A DNA stretch of 64,000 bases from Isoperla grammatica (taxonomy: Eukaryota; Arthropoda; Insecta; Plecoptera; Perlodidae): contig OX246745.1 of the NCBI GenBank assembly GCA_945910005.1, positions 6,327,591 to 6,391,590 of the forward strand. The letters run 5' to 3'. Numbering within the stretch: the first letter of the stretch is position 1; each line of letters begins with the position of its first letter. This document shows, piece by piece, positions 10,141-23,170 of this stretch. The position numbers and the translations under genes are program-made. The notes beneath the pieces were generated by a model. That model was given only the letters and a program-made list of their open reading frames with translations, ran no database searches and was not told the DNA's origin.

Positions 10141-12030
10141 AAAGCGGGATAAATAAAGTTTAAAATAAGTCGCAATTGCTTCAAAAGTACCGCAAGAAAA
10201 TGATCTAGTTCTCACTCTCTCTCAACTATTAGTTAGTATAGTATCTACTTTTCTCATCTATTATATATAGATGATATGATAATAAGTTTATATAATAATT
10301 TTGTGTTTTTTTAAACGATTATTCTTAATTTTTAAAGTGTGTTCCACAAGCACAAAAGTTAGATCAATCATTTAAAATAATAAAAAATTATGTAAGTTTA
10401 AAGTTAGCAACATTAATAAAACGAATCATTGAATGTTCTAGGAAAAGGCACTTTCCTTATTTCCCTGTGGCAGTTTAGGGAGTTAGAGACCAGGTTTTCG
10501 AGAGCATACTGTGCGCAGGGTTATGTAGTCTCAAGTCGTCGTTGTGCCCCTAAAACAATTGTCGGCATCGTCATCGTAATCGGGCTCGCAATCGTAAATC
10601 TTCACATGATATTTCATTACGACATTACGACTTCATTGTGAACAGCGCCGTAAGGACCAAATAAGTTAACTCTTTCACGATTTCTGGATTGCGATTGCAA
10701 TCCCGATATTGACAATTATTGTCGTTGGGAAATATGCAGTTTATAATAACGATCAAAGCATCATGAATTATGTGAAATGCAATTTCCATTATAAGATCAT
10801 CCCACATTAATTAATCGTGATTATTCTTTTCTCACATCTTGCATAATTATTACCTTACTAAACTGGAAAACACTTTTTTCTAATGCATGTACTGAATACA
10901 TAGGAAATCTAGTCTACATCTCGATGGAAAGCTAAAAGTGGGATTGAGATCATATTGTAGTGGCAGAACTATTGAACTGTTTCTTATTTGAGAGGGGAGG
11001 GAGGGGGTGGGATATTATTTTAAAACGCGAAGGAGATAGACTTCCAGTCCCAGTTTTATATTTATTATTTTATTCGTGTAATAATAATTTATTATTCGTA
11101 TTTGTTTGTGTCTAAAGTTTGGTGTTACATGTACACACAAAATTCCCGAGGTGAATAACATAAAAATCGCCCTTTCTCTCTTCGATATTATTACTACAAC
11201 TGGACATTATTATCAATCATAGCTTACTGTCATCGAGCACACAGATGTTTTGAAGAATATTAAGTGTTAACTTACGTATGATTCGAGCTGTCTCGGAAGA
11301 ATAGTTCTGAAATTGAATCAGTTACAAAACTTAAAAGTGGTTTAATGTCAGTTGAATAGACTTCAAATAATGTTGAAACATTAGAACACATTCAAGTCAT
11401 TTTTAACAACCGTGTATGTACATCTTCTGCTGATTTAGTCCTGAGTAAGTTCGCCCATATTGACACCGACTGTTGGATATGATTGCCTTTTAGTTTTGCT
11501 ACTTATCAATGCTCAGATTAGTTTGTTTTAAACGTCTCTCTATTCTTTCATTTTATCAGTCTTTTCTTTAACACACACACACATGCCTTACACACGCACC
11601 CCGGAATAGATAATGTTTTATTGGAAACTAGCAACGTAGTATATTGAGAAAGCCAATTTGTAGAAATCACAATAGTTGTGAAAGTGCAGCCACTTATTAA
11701 TCAAGATACAGTTCCGAAATAATCACGTAAACATGTTGTCATTCTGTGTATCAAGCGCGAAGGAAAGTTCAGTTGGCAGACGCCGAGTGGATCCTTAGTT
11801 TGGTGCCAAACAGGTATCTATCTATACGTGCACAAATGAGAAGGGTGAGCACGATGTTACTCTCTCCCTGAGGACATCGCTGACCACTGTAGAGATGACC
11901 TAACATGTAGAGTGTGGACACTTGCGAGCAAAGACAACGTCGACAAGAAATTGAGGTTTTAAGTAATATCTTAGGACAGTAAAAAAATAAAAATAAAATG
12001 TATTAATAATATGTGCAAGGTGTAAACTAC
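10141..12030. other. Gene-less AT-rich stretch
   Basis: No coding region recognised. Contents are a weak imperfect palindrome around 10545-10725 (cgtaatcgggctcgcaatcg-like arms) and a short (CA)n run at 11572-11583. Confidence 0.5.
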
Positions 12031-12035
12031 TCATT

Positions 12036-12110
12036 TATGTGATGGGAATCGAACCCATGAACTGCTGAATCACGGTCCCGCATGGATAGATGCATTGAGT
12101 CGCTTATATC
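12036..12110 (-). repeat. tRNA-derived pseudogene or SINE head
   Basis: The minus strand has a T-arm with a perfect 5-bp stem (ATGGG-TTCGATT-CCCAT) and a weak A-box. Acceptor and anticodon stems do not form, so this is not a functional tRNA. Confidence 0.45.
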
Positions 12111-12469
12111 GGGGTATTTAGGCCTACTTATAAAAGTCAATACATTATTGTAATCAAATTAAAGCAAGGCGAACTAGAATATATATATTATATATATTTG
12201 CTACGGAATCAGCCCCCCTCCCCAAAAAACACAAAAATAAATATGTACATTTAGGTTGATATCTCATACTCGCATAACCGCAGTGATCCTTTTCAGTGGA
12301 AATACTTCCTTTCTTCAGTTAATCCTATGAATATTACTGTTAAACAACAATAGGGTGTACTTCTAAAACAGATAATTGATCGTAGTTGAGTAAATTTGAA
12401 TAACAAGTATAATATATAATTATAATTAAGTTAGGAATAAAAAATAAGCAAATAGACACAATTAATGTA

Positions 12470-12733
12470 AGTGTGATGGCGTCCTAGCAACGAAGCACTC
12501 AATAAATCCAAATTTGTTCTGAATCGGCCTTGTTGATTCTGACATTTGTCCGCAGGTGTTCGCACTGTCCAATCACTGATTCATGTTTCGTATTTGAAAT
12601 ATCGGTCTTTGATTGGTTATCGCTCACTTGTCGATGGTGTTCGAAACCTACAGGGTTGGTTTAGTCACTTTAAATTAAAGTCCCCAACTGCAAATCAGTT
12701 AAGTTACTGAGTGGGTAGACTCTAAATGTGAAT

Positions 12734-12773
<40 letters not shown>

Positions 12774-12780
12774 AGTGTGA
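12470..12780 (+). repeat. SINE-3 3' part with inserted MITE-like sequence and (TTTA)n tail
   Basis: The blocks agcaacgaagcactcaa and gttactgagtgggtaga are shared with copies at 56.84-57.1 and 59.6-59.86 kb. It ends in about ten TTTA units (12728-12771). Between the blocks lies a relative of MITE family A (tttgaaatatcggtctttg). Confidence 0.6.
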
Positions 12781-13033
12781 TGGTCTGAACGCCACTGGTC
12801 GAGAAAGCCTGTGATGGGGCTGGAACGTCCGAGGGCTCATTATGTGTCTATCGATAGGAGTATTGTGACTCAACACAATCCTCTAATGGCCTGACTGGCA
12901 TTCAGGCTAGGAATGTGTTCCACCTTCAGATGGATGACCCAATAAACCCTTGCCCTATCTTCACGATATTAGACAAATGAGGTCTCTCTCATGCACAATG
13001 GTATTCCTATCACGTATTCACTCGTACTAATTC

Positions 13034-13333
13034 AATGCAAAGGAAACCGATAGAGGTGGCTCAGCGGTAAGACGCGAGACTCTAATTCGGGAGGTCGCCG
13101 GTTCGATTCCGGCCACCGGCAGTCCTGACTGAAGGTTTTTTCCGAGGTTTTCCTCTGTCGTAAAAGCGAATGCTGGGATTGAGTCATACTATCAGTCCTC
13201 AGACAATCATTCCCAACTATCCAAACACCCTAATAATCTAGTTAGTCACCTGAAGAGGGGCACATCAGGTAAAGCTGGTGTGCACCCTAGAACGGGTATT
13301 CCTAAAAAAATTATTATTATTAATGCAAAGGAA
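13034..13333 (+). repeat. SINE-1, complete copy with 12-bp target duplication
   Basis: The element at 13046-13321 has A-box ggtggctcagcgg, B-box ggttcgattcc, the body, the tail and an (ATT)n end. Identical flanks aatgcaaaggaa at 13034-13045 and 13322-13333 show a retroposition event with its target-site duplication intact. It is the best reference copy here. Confidence 0.93.
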
Positions 13334-13337
13334 TGAA

Positions 13338-13555
13338 CTGATGGAGGTGGTTCAGCGGTGACCGAGACCAGTGTTGTGACTAGATCATTTATTTTGTATC
13401 TAAATAAAGATAAAGATAATCATCAAAACGTTATCTAGATAACGGGACATTTGGATACAGGAGTCGCGATTGCGATTATGAACGCCGGCAGTCCTAACTG
13501 AAGGCTTTTCCCGTCGTTTTCTTACATCTCATAACGCGAATGCTTGTCCTAAAAT
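13338..13555 (+). repeat. Second SINE-1 relative, rearranged
   Basis: The head gatggaggtggttcagcggt is followed by foreign sequence. The body then resumes at gccggcagtcctaactgaag. It lies immediately after the complete copy. Confidence 0.6.
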
Positions 13556-13680
13556 TTCCAAACTAGTTACAAAATAGTAGAGTCCAACAGTATCAACTTA
13601 ATTTGTTACCTCTCTAGTTTCTACCGACTTGACTTGGATCAGGTCCATGGGATAATTTAAATTTACGCACCTTGAGTTAT

Positions 13681-13800
13681 CATAGGCGCCGCGAGGGGGG
13701 TGGGGGCAGGGGGGCACTTGCCTCCCCCCCTGGATTTTTCAATTTAACTGGCTGTACGATACGCGCTATTTGTGCCCCTTCATATAAAGTATGTGAATAC
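13681..13800 (+). mobile_element. hAT-like terminal fragment (CATAGGCGCCG family)
   Basis: The wording aggcgccgcgagggggg, ggcacttgcctccccccctg and ctggctgtacgatacgcgc is repeated in reverse complement at 45060-45152. A G/C-rich subterminal zone is typical of hAT-like elements in this window. The far end is not found. Confidence 0.5.
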
Positions 13801-13829
13801 AACGTAAAATAACAAACTTACAAATAACT

Positions 13830-16800
13830 AAGCGAGCGAAGCGAGCGTCTCCACTAGACTCTTATGGCACTTCGTTCTGTTTTTTGTTTTTTTTTATGTA
13901 TGTCGATAGCGGTCGAACGGAAAGTCCGATCAACTTCAAATTTGGATCATCTACAAGCCTTGATGTGGATTGAAGGTGTATAGTTTTGAGGCAAAATCGT
14001 TCGAGAAGTCACAACGTTACACCATAGTTACTGCAATTTTTTTTTCTGAAACAAAATGGCGGCAAAATGTGAGATAGCTTTATTTTTTTGAAGCTTTTTC
14101 CGGTTACGAATATGTTCATTCTATGGCGAAAGTTACTCGAAAATATATTTCTGAAACACAGTAACAGCAAAATGTGAGGTGGCTATCTTATAGTAAAATT
14201 TTTTCCGGTCACGAATATACTAATGTTAAGTAACGCAATCTGATACGTATTAGAGGAAGAAATTACATTTCAAATGCTGTCAATAGGTGTTAGTAACGGT
14301 GGCGGACCGCGGCGAAAACACTTGACAGTATGACAACGAAAATTCTTAGCAAAACATTGCACTGCATTCAACAATATCGGGAAGTAAAAGGTATGGAAAT
14401 TAGAAAAATGTTTGTAATGCCAATGCGCATTCTTGAATTGTTGTTAATTGTTGTTTTTATTAGCTTTGAGATCTTTTCGCCAGAACGTTCGTAGATATGG
14501 ACGCGCTCGCTTATCAACGAGTCAAACAGAGCGTTTTCCTAGTTTAAATTCTAGTCAATCCGTCCCTTCGCGAAACTGTTAATTTTATTGTATTGTGTAT
14601 TGTGTTTGTATTGTTATTTATACTGTAGGTATAAATCAAAACACAAACACAAAACATTATATTATATTACATTACATTATAACCATAAGCTGCATGTACC
14701 CGAAGTGTTCACAACCAGCTACTAGGAGATGTGGAGTATGGACTGAACAATGTACCACGTGTGTATGTGGGGGGGGGGGGGCTAAGTTATGCAGGGAGCC
14801 GTCTTCAAAACATGTATTTCGTGTGACAGTTTGACAGTTGCACGTACGTTCTCGTCCATACACAAGATTCTCGTTGCTCGTGATAAGATACGACACGTAA
14901 ACTATCTTGTCTCAGACGTGTCGCCGTCACTGATGTCACTGATTCAGACTTCAATGTTTCTGCCACGTGTGTCAGATTTAGGATTGTCCCACGTAACGAT
15001 TTTAGGTACTTTGTCCCGCGTACCGATTTATTTTAAATCGGGGAATATGCCGTCCCGTTTTTTAAATCAATAGATCAATTTCCAATTAAAAATATCGGAG
15101 CATGTTCTACTGTGAATAATACTTGGAGAGACATGTGTCGTAAGTTGTATAAGTTAGATTTCCTCCTCAGGAACTAACTTGTTCGTAAGAGAAAATTAAA
15201 TGAGGGAATGATTAAAAATTGAATTTTTATTTTCCTCCCCCTTCATTCACCGCTTTCCGAACTCGAGATGCTTTTTTCTTTTTAAGTCGTTTGCTTCATT
15301 AGATTTCCGATCGCGTTATCTTTTTAATTTTCCTGCTCGTACTCGTTGGGACATTGCTTGGATGGGTGGGCGGAGGGGTATAGGGAGGAGGAGGGGGGGG
15401 GGTGAGATGCACGCTTTTTATTTGACATGCGCACGAGTGTCTCAGCTTCATTATCATCGCTTTTACAAATAATCCATACCCGAAGTTGTTATACTATATC
15501 GCGTATAGTTAGTTACAGACCAATACTATAGACAGGCCTACAATAATATATACATATATATTGTTATTGAAACAATTTTATGTAGTTTGCGGAGTACGAA
15601 GGTAATATGTAAGCTGTGTCCTTCTACCACGCGAAACCTTCGATTTATGGTTGTTAATATTCTTATAAAATGTTTAAAATGGTTACAAAGTAAACAAAAT
15701 TCCCTATAGTAACTGCAGTGCTCTTTTTTTATGAATGTTCCAATACATATTATAAATATATATTAAAATTCTTATTTATGTGCTGCTTAAACACACCCTT
15801 TCACAATAAAACAAGAAATTCGAAAAACAAATATTTATTGAACAAAGAAACATTCTAAGAAATAGCACGTATACTTCCAAGGGGATGACAAATTTTATTA
15901 ACTTCGTGACAATTTTACAGCATTTTAAACACACATAAATCGGCTGTTCCTCAGGGTAAGCGGATCTACTTCCCATGCAAGGTATAGCCACGAAACCGCT
16001 GGCATTCCACTCCACGAAGCCCCTGGCTTCTCACCGCGCGGTATAATGCTCGCGTCAAATCCTCGGATAGCTTAAAAAAATACAACCGGATATTTTTTGT
16101 TTGTTTTTTATGCGCAGAGGGTGGGGTAGCTTCCATCCATCTCCCGCTGCTTGCGTCACCCTTGACCCACATTCACTCTACCTGCAGGGGAGTCACATAT
16201 TAATCGAGGCTGGAGATGAAGTCGAGAGATGTATGTTAGAACTTGGAACATTTACAACTAACACTCTCTATAACTGGGCTTCATCTGAAATGAAAGGTAA
16301 TAACGACAACTATCCCGAAAACTACACATATCAAGGAAATTAATCGACTAATGACAAATACAAAATACAAAAACGGAAAACGAAAATCCAACACACGAAT
16401 TTTGTCAACAATAATCCAGTTTTAATTTTGTTTTAATTAAAACTTACATACGGTAACGGATGTAAATAATGTTTAATTAAAACTTGTTTAAACCGAGCTA
16501 TAACTTATATTTAATTAACCTATCAACAACATATTGAGAAATAATTTACACAAGTTGTAAGGTTGTAACGTACGTCGCCATCTAGTTCAAAAAATTACGT
16601 TTGTTTTCACAGTTTTTTTTTTTTATATTTTAGTGTTCACTAATAACTGGTACTTATTATAGTACCATTAAAACCCTTTCCGGTCGTACGTCGACGGTCA
16701 ATTGGCACCAACAGCCTCCTGTCTCCAGTGAGCTTTATTCATGAAAGATTAGAACAGGGTTATGGAACTATATGAGATGGACTATCGTTATAGCCAACAT

Positions 16801-17190
16801 TGATACATTGGAAAAATCGCTTATCTGTCAACGCAAAGCGTTTTCCTAGTAATTACTGTTGTGAAGTGGTCAGTCCCAATTAAACGGCTGCGAAGGCTTC
16901 AGCGTATCCCATTAAATTATGCAAATAATTTATAACGCATGCGAGGTTGTTGATCAATATTGTTGAGAGTTAAGTGATAATTAGTAATTAGTAATTACAC
17001 TTCAAACTAACAATGAATTAATTTTGTATTAATTTTCAATACCGAGTAATTACAGAAATTATGACACCGACAAAGCTGTGAGTATATATTAAATACATTC
17101 AATGTTGTGTATGTTTTAGATGAAAAATAATGTTTAAAAAACATACTTGTGTGGGCCTTTGCCTTTATTTCTCCTGTTGGCACTCGTGAG
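13830..17190. other. Gene-less stretch
   Basis: No conserved protein is recognised in any frame. A (G)15 run lies near 14766, a short G-rich run near 15392 and AT-rich low-complexity tracts elsewhere. Short open frames near 14.7, 15.9 and 16.2 kb have no supporting motif. Confidence 0.5.
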
Positions 17191-17196
17191 AGAATT

Positions 17197-17471
<275 letters not shown>

Positions 17472-17474
17472 GGT

Positions 17475-17665
17475 TCATAGTAAACCTGCCTTTGGACAAC
17501 TTGTCCCTCCTGACGGGACTTAAAAGGTGAATGGGAAAGGGATGTTATATAACTCCGCATTCGCCTTATGACTGAGGAAAACCTTGGGAGTAGCCTTCAG
17601 TAATATTGCCAGTGACCGTTATCGAACCGGTGACCTCCAAATGAGAGTATCGCACGTTACCTCTA
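17475..17665 (-). repeat. SINE-1, degraded copy
   Basis: In reverse complement it shows head ggaggtcaccggttcgat and body ctcagtcataaggcgaatgc. Both the B-box region and body match SINE-1. Confidence 0.65.
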
Positions 17666-18431
17666 TCCGCATATCATTTCCTGCTGAAGAGACAGTGCGG
17701 TGCAACGGTCACCCAGCCGCAGTCTCGTCCTGTACGCGTGCTGCTCAACCTCCTCCGTACTCGTCTGCATCAATTCACAAGCCTCTCCACGTTTGTATGA
17801 CTTATGAGCACCGTGTGGCAAACACGCTTTCTCCAGGATAAACAGAAAAAAATCTTCCATGAAATGCACAGAATTGAAATATTTTCTTTGAGAAGTTGAA
17901 ATATGAATGATGATGATGGCGATGATGATGATGATGACGATGGCCGGACGTGGTGCATGATATGAAGCAGTATTCCCGTAGGAACAAGGCCAGTTGGTTC
18001 TCACCGAGCTAGAGCATTGTTAGTCGGTATACTCCGCCTCAATTCGGCTCGTACTGTGAGAGTGGGAAGGCGAGCTCGGTGGATGCACGCCGAAGAAACA
18101 CAAGAAAGAAAAACGCAAGTGACGCTACTGATACAACAGATAACACCTTGATTGAATCACCGACAAACACCGAAATTGGTGTAAATGAGATAATATCAGA
18201 GAGGTGAACATTTCTCACTGAATTGCTATTGTGTATAAGGCTTATATAAAGTCCGCTTCAAATGTATTATACATCTTTGCTTTCAAGGAATTATTCAATT
18301 ATACCAATAACACATAGCGACACTAAATTAATGTCATTTCAAGCTTTTTACAATTAGCATTTTACAAAGTAGTAGAACATTCATTAACAATAATACTATA
18401 TCTGCAGCTAAAGCTGTTATGTAAACGAAAA

Positions 18432-18730
18432 TTGAAACAAATTACACATTCAGTGTAATTTGTTTCAATTTTCGTTATAAATTAAGAATACAAAATATAT
18501 ATATATATTCAGTGTAATTTGTTTCAATTTTCGTTATAAATTAATAATACAAACGGTGCCTAAAATAATACTAGACCACCTTAAAACGCATATAACAATA
18601 TTTTCGGTGAGGCTTACACTCAGCTTGAATAATTTTTGAAATTTTTGAATAACTTACCTTTCATATGACGTATTACTCTGATATCCTTCAGATTGTAAGA
18701 GGTCTTATAATAGGTAATAAAAAGTAATAG
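18432..18730. repeat. Palindrome plus dispersed repeat R1
   Basis: The near-perfect palindrome 18432-18475 (arms aacgaaaattgaaacaaatt) is followed by a tandem copy of its right arm. From about 18540 the sequence matches 23166-23375 (shared actctgatatccttcagatt). Confidence 0.7.
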
Positions 18731-19074
18731 TTTGTTATATAATGCACCCGTTAAAAGTAAAACAAATTGTAAAACCGGGAAGATCAAATTTTATTATATA
18801 ACCGAAATTTATAATTACATAAACGAAATTGTCTAGATAATTAACTATTTCTACGGACTTGTAATGATTTGCTCTTCAACCTCAACATAGCACCAACACA
18901 ATGGTTGGTCCTAGTCGTGGTCTATTAGAGTTGGCTAATGTTCATGCGTCACAGAATAGGGCCAGGGTGACTCTGCCAGTCGTAAGAGGCGACATAATGA
19001 GTCCGAACACGAAATACCAAAATACTTAACATTGGGCCATTTTAAATTTTAACACCAATATTGAGAGCCAGTTT

Positions 19075-19215
19075 GCTGCGGTCGATTAGGCGTTGGTCTA
19101 GTAAACCGCGGTCTCTGCGTTCCAGGTTCGAATCATGGCTTGGACATGGATGTCATGTGGCGTTTCTTCATCTTCATAATCACCCACACTTATCATCATC
19201 ACCAATATTGGGACA
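19075..19215 (+). repeat. SINE-2, tRNA-like head
   Basis: The head gcggtcgattaggcgttgg and B-box-bearing gttccaggttcgaatcat match copies at 33655 and 57555. The body reads gacatggatgtcat. Confidence 0.65.
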
Positions 19216-19219
19216 CGTT

Positions 19220-20110
19220 AGAAAAACAACAAAATAATAAATATTATTCGAATTGTTTTTCAGGTCCACAAAGCGCATCGAGACAAACATGTTCACTGAG
19301 CACTTCAGAGCTTATCTTCGTAATAATGATAATGATAATGAAATTGAAAATGAAACGAAAAGAAATTAAAAGAATGTGAAAATAAATAAAAATTTGATTG
19401 GCAATAAAAGTGCAACTAAAAACGAAATGGCCGTAATTCCTCGAAGGACAAGTGGAAGTGGTACCAGTGTCAGTAGTCGCTAAACCGCTCAGTCTGCTAA
19501 AGTGGTTTTATGTGGGTTAGCCTAATTGATGAGCCAGCCAAATGAGCTGAGCTCGAGTCCCACCTGGTTTAGCTAGGCCTACATTTAGATCTCCATTCAT
19601 CCATTCATTCATGATAGGTACCACAACTGCGCCGGTAAATTGTGATTATTAAGTAACTACTTGTTCGTTGAGACTACCCGGGATTAAGGTTGCTTTATAC
19701 ACAGAATTGAAAGTTACAAAACAAGTGTTTACAAGTTTGGAGAATTTGTTGCGTTTATTTTAACATTGTGTCATTGTTTTTATTGTTTTTAATGACCAAC
19801 TCAATAATTAATAGTAACGATGCTTCCCAAACGTATTATAATTATTGTAATTAAAAGTATTTATTGAACTATTTTGCTCTCCCATCCGTCTTAAATATAA
19901 TTTTAATTTTTTCATTTACCTCAAAGTTTCAAAATACATTAAATGTGGTCGATTTTAAAAGGCCAGTAAACAAATTTTTAATTCCCCAAGAATTTTCTTC
20001 AGCTCAACATTTGATTTGCATGTCAAGTGCTTCGATTGTTTATCTCTGTATCTGATAATGTGTATTATATTATTATTGATATGCTTGATTAATATAATAA
20101 TATATATTAT
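19220..20110. other. Gene-less stretch
   Basis: Unique-looking AT-rich DNA. I see no domain, RNA gene or strong repeat, apart from a weak tRNA-like ctgagctcgagtcccacc at about 19548. Confidence 0.4.
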
Positions 20111-20119
20111 TTATGTAAA

Positions 20120-20167
20120 AAAGAAGGAAGAAAGAGTGAATAAAATAAAGAAAGAGTGAATAAAATA

Positions 20168-20211
<44 letters not shown>

Positions 20212-20275
20212 AATGTATGAATAAATGAATAAGTGAATGAATGAATGAATGAGTATGTGAATGAATGAACATACA
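20120..20275. repeat. Compound (GAAA)n / (GAAT)n microsatellite
   Basis: Imperfect gaaagagtgaataaaataaa units pass into pure gaaa and then gaatgaat repeats. They create serine/phenylalanine-rich artificial frames on the minus strand. Confidence 0.95.
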
Positions 20276-20279
20276 CTTG

Positions 20280-21285
20280 TTTAAATTTAAAGTAGAGTAC
20301 TTTAGTAGATTATTATTAAAGCGACTAACTAATGTTCGCTCTAATAGTCGGTTAATGTCATGACCAACAATGTCAATATCATGGGTGAATATGGTAGCTC
20401 CAGTGAGCCGAGGTCCGCCCAAGTAAAGTGCACCTTGCAACGAATCAGGCCGGGTTTCGACCTTGAACTAGAAGCACGTCTGGGAAAGCTTCGAGTACAA
20501 TACGTCTACTCCACTCCGAGCCCAGTTACACGTAATACAAACGCAAACGAAGCTCTTCTCAGGGAGAAAGTTCCACAGACAGATATTGAATCATTTATGA
20601 ACTCGAAATAAATTGTTGCATTGTCATCTAGAATGCAACCTGATTCGATGTAAGAATTGAGCACAAACTATGTTATTAAATAACTGTGTATAATCATGGA
20701 ATCGCATGTGTACCGTCCTAGGTGTTAATTAATAATTATGTTAATTTTGAAGGCTATTATTAGCCTGCGTACAAGTTCAAGCTCGCGCATTCAGAGGCTA
20801 TAGGCGTCAACCATACTGAGATAATCACGATTAATAAATTGGAACTAATTGTGATTAATGTTCAGAGTAATGTAATTTGTTTTTTGTTTATTGACCATAG
20901 ACATTCAATTATGTTCTCTGACAAAAATACGAGATGTTTTTTGATGATCACCATCATTATCCCTGCACAGACATGATTCCACGTCCGCTAAGCTGTGACC
21001 CCCCCCCCCCCCTACAGAAGTTGTTTACAACCCTAGCTATTAGTTTCCCAACAGAGGAAACTCAGTGCAGGTTAGGCAGTTTATCAGCAGTTATAATGTT
21101 ATGCTTACTTACGGGGATAAATATTCGACAAAGACAGCATTTAACATTGTGTTTTTGTTCGTATTAATAGTAGAACCTTTATTAACAATAATGCCGGTGT
21201 CTGCAACCAAAGCTGTTGCCAATCGACACAGAATAATGATACAAATATATATTATAAAAAAACAAAATTTTGAAGAAACAACGAA
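20280..21285. other. Gene-less stretch
   Basis: An 83-codon open frame at 20360-20611 has no recognisable domain or splice context and is not called. A C run lies at about 21001. Confidence 0.4.
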
Positions 21286-21353
21286 TATATATATATATAT
21301 ATGTATATGTATATTAATTAATTGTTTCTTGGGGTATTATCACGTGAGTTATA

Positions 21354-21501
21354 TGCTACGTTTACAGCTACGCGTTGCGAGCGAAGCGAGGGCGCGAGCT
21401 CCAATCAGCGGCCGAGTTTCATGCAAAGAAGTTACAAACTCGGCCGCTGATTGGAGCTCGCGCCCTCGCTTCGCTTGCAACGCGTAGCTGTAAACGTAGC
21501 A
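21354..21501. mobile_element. Near-perfect 66-bp-arm hairpin MITE
   Basis: The arms 21354-21419 and 21436-21501 are reverse complements with a single mismatch, around a 16-nt loop. They are GC-rich (gcgagcgaagcgagggcgcg) in AT-rich surroundings, which suggests recent insertion or selection for the fold. Confidence 0.9.
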
Positions 21502-21724
21502 ATAGAATGAGGGTTCTGACTTACCCCCTCCATCCCGACGTTACCATGTGATATCACACATCCTCTTCAGGGGTTCCACCGAGTCTACCTCCCTCCGCTC
21601 GGCCGGTCGAATCTCCACTGAGAAGAAACAACACACATATACATAAGAAAGAAACATATACATATACATACATAAGAAACTATAAGAAACTATATATATA
21701 TATATCCCCAGAAAGTTGCAACAG

Positions 21725-21727
<3 letters not shown>

Positions 21728-21778
<51 letters not shown>
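21728..21778. repeat. (AT)n microsatellite
   Basis: About 25 AT dinucleotides. Shorter AT tracts lie at 21286, 21695 and 23139. Confidence 0.97.
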
Positions 21779-21781
<3 letters not shown>

Positions 21782-21808
21782 TTCTCAGACTTTGTTGGTT
21801 GCAATATG

Positions 21809-21867
21809 TAAAGAAAGGATACATTAAAATTTAGATTGGTTTAACCGTAAAATGTATCCTTTCTTTA
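21809..21867. repeat. 17-bp-arm inverted repeat
   Basis: TAAAGAAAGGATACATT and its exact complement flank a 25-nt spacer, immediately left of the hAT element at 21876. Confidence 0.75.
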
Positions 21868-21875
21868 TATATATA

Positions 21876-23134
21876 CAGAGGCGGACTGGCAGGTACGGAA
21901 CTACGGAAACCCGTACGGGGCCCCCCCGGGTGGGGGCCCCCTTGGGGGCCACCACCCAACCCCCTGAAAATAAATATCTTACGCTGTATAGATTATGAAA
22001 CTAAATAGTAAGAAGAGCATAATATGTCATCTCATGTCAGTGTAGAAAGGGACATAACGTATCAAATAGACCATCTACAAGTGCTACTTCTACTTACTTA
22101 CTAGTTTATTTTAAAATATAAAACATACCATTGTTGGGAAAGTTTTTTCTAAAATTTTATTTTCAAAGTTGTTCACAGTACAACATGTGTTCCACATATT
22201 TATCGTCGTGTATCGATTTTTAAACGTGTTTATAAACATTCTAAACAAATTTATGGGGAACAATATAGTTTGAAATATCCAACTGCCAGTGTTGGGATAG
22301 TTCTGTTGTTCCACATACCTTACATCATTTATCGATTTTTACACATGTTATGCGTTCTAAACAAATAAATAGGAAACAACAATCCTCCAAATTACTGCAT
22401 GCTAGCTCGCAACTTGAGAGTGACTTTGCATAGTTTGCGAGTAAACTTTGTTACATCAGAAAAATGACAAATTGGGCTGATCGCGTGTTTATAAGTGTTC
22501 AAAATTTTCAAAAGCGAACATTTTGGCAAAAATATATCTATCGGTGCCTACTGAAATCCGATCCCGCGCAGCACTAGCCATAAGCCTTTCTCAAATGACA
22601 GGATCGAAATTCCATCCTAAGTAAGGAATTATAAATGCAATATTGACTTTAGTTTCATTGTTTTTCATGATAGGATATCGCCTCAAAACGCGTTTTAGGC
22701 CACTAAGCATCATGCAGGACCGAAAATTGATTCGCCTTCGGCGAAGTTGCCTCCGGCGGCAAGGGCTTCGCCCCAGCACCCACCTATACATCTCGCTCCC
22801 TCGTTGCGAGTACAAATTGCACGATGCGAGTGGACAACTAGTACTCGATATTTGTAGACTGTAGAGGGTTGAGAAACAATATAGTTTGAAATATACAATA
22901 TAAAACTGCCAGTGTTGGGAAAGTTTTTTCTTCAATTTCGTTTTTTAAAGTGGTGTTCACAGTTCAACACGTTGTTCCACATCATTTATCGATTTTCAAA
23001 CGTGTTTATATGCGTTTTACAGAAAACAATAGGCTGAAAAATTTTCGCCTCCCCCCAGACCCCTTTCCACTTCGCCAAGTTCCGGGGCCCCTAAAATCCT
23101 TTTCCGTACGGGGCCCTTACCCCCCCAGTCCGCC

Positions 23135-23138
<4 letters not shown>
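21876..23138. mobile_element. hAT element, non-autonomous, 1263 bp
   Basis: The ends CAGAGGCGGACTGG and CCAGTCCGCCTCTG are perfect inverted termini, and the subterminal zones share cgtacggggcc. The flanks are tatatata on both sides, consistent with an 8-bp duplication but inside an AT repeat. Internally, a segment with gccagtgttggga and the acaatatagtttgaaatat block is repeated. No transposase is recognised. Confidence 0.85.
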
Positions 23139-23165
<27 letters not shown>

Positions 23166-23170
<5 letters not shown>

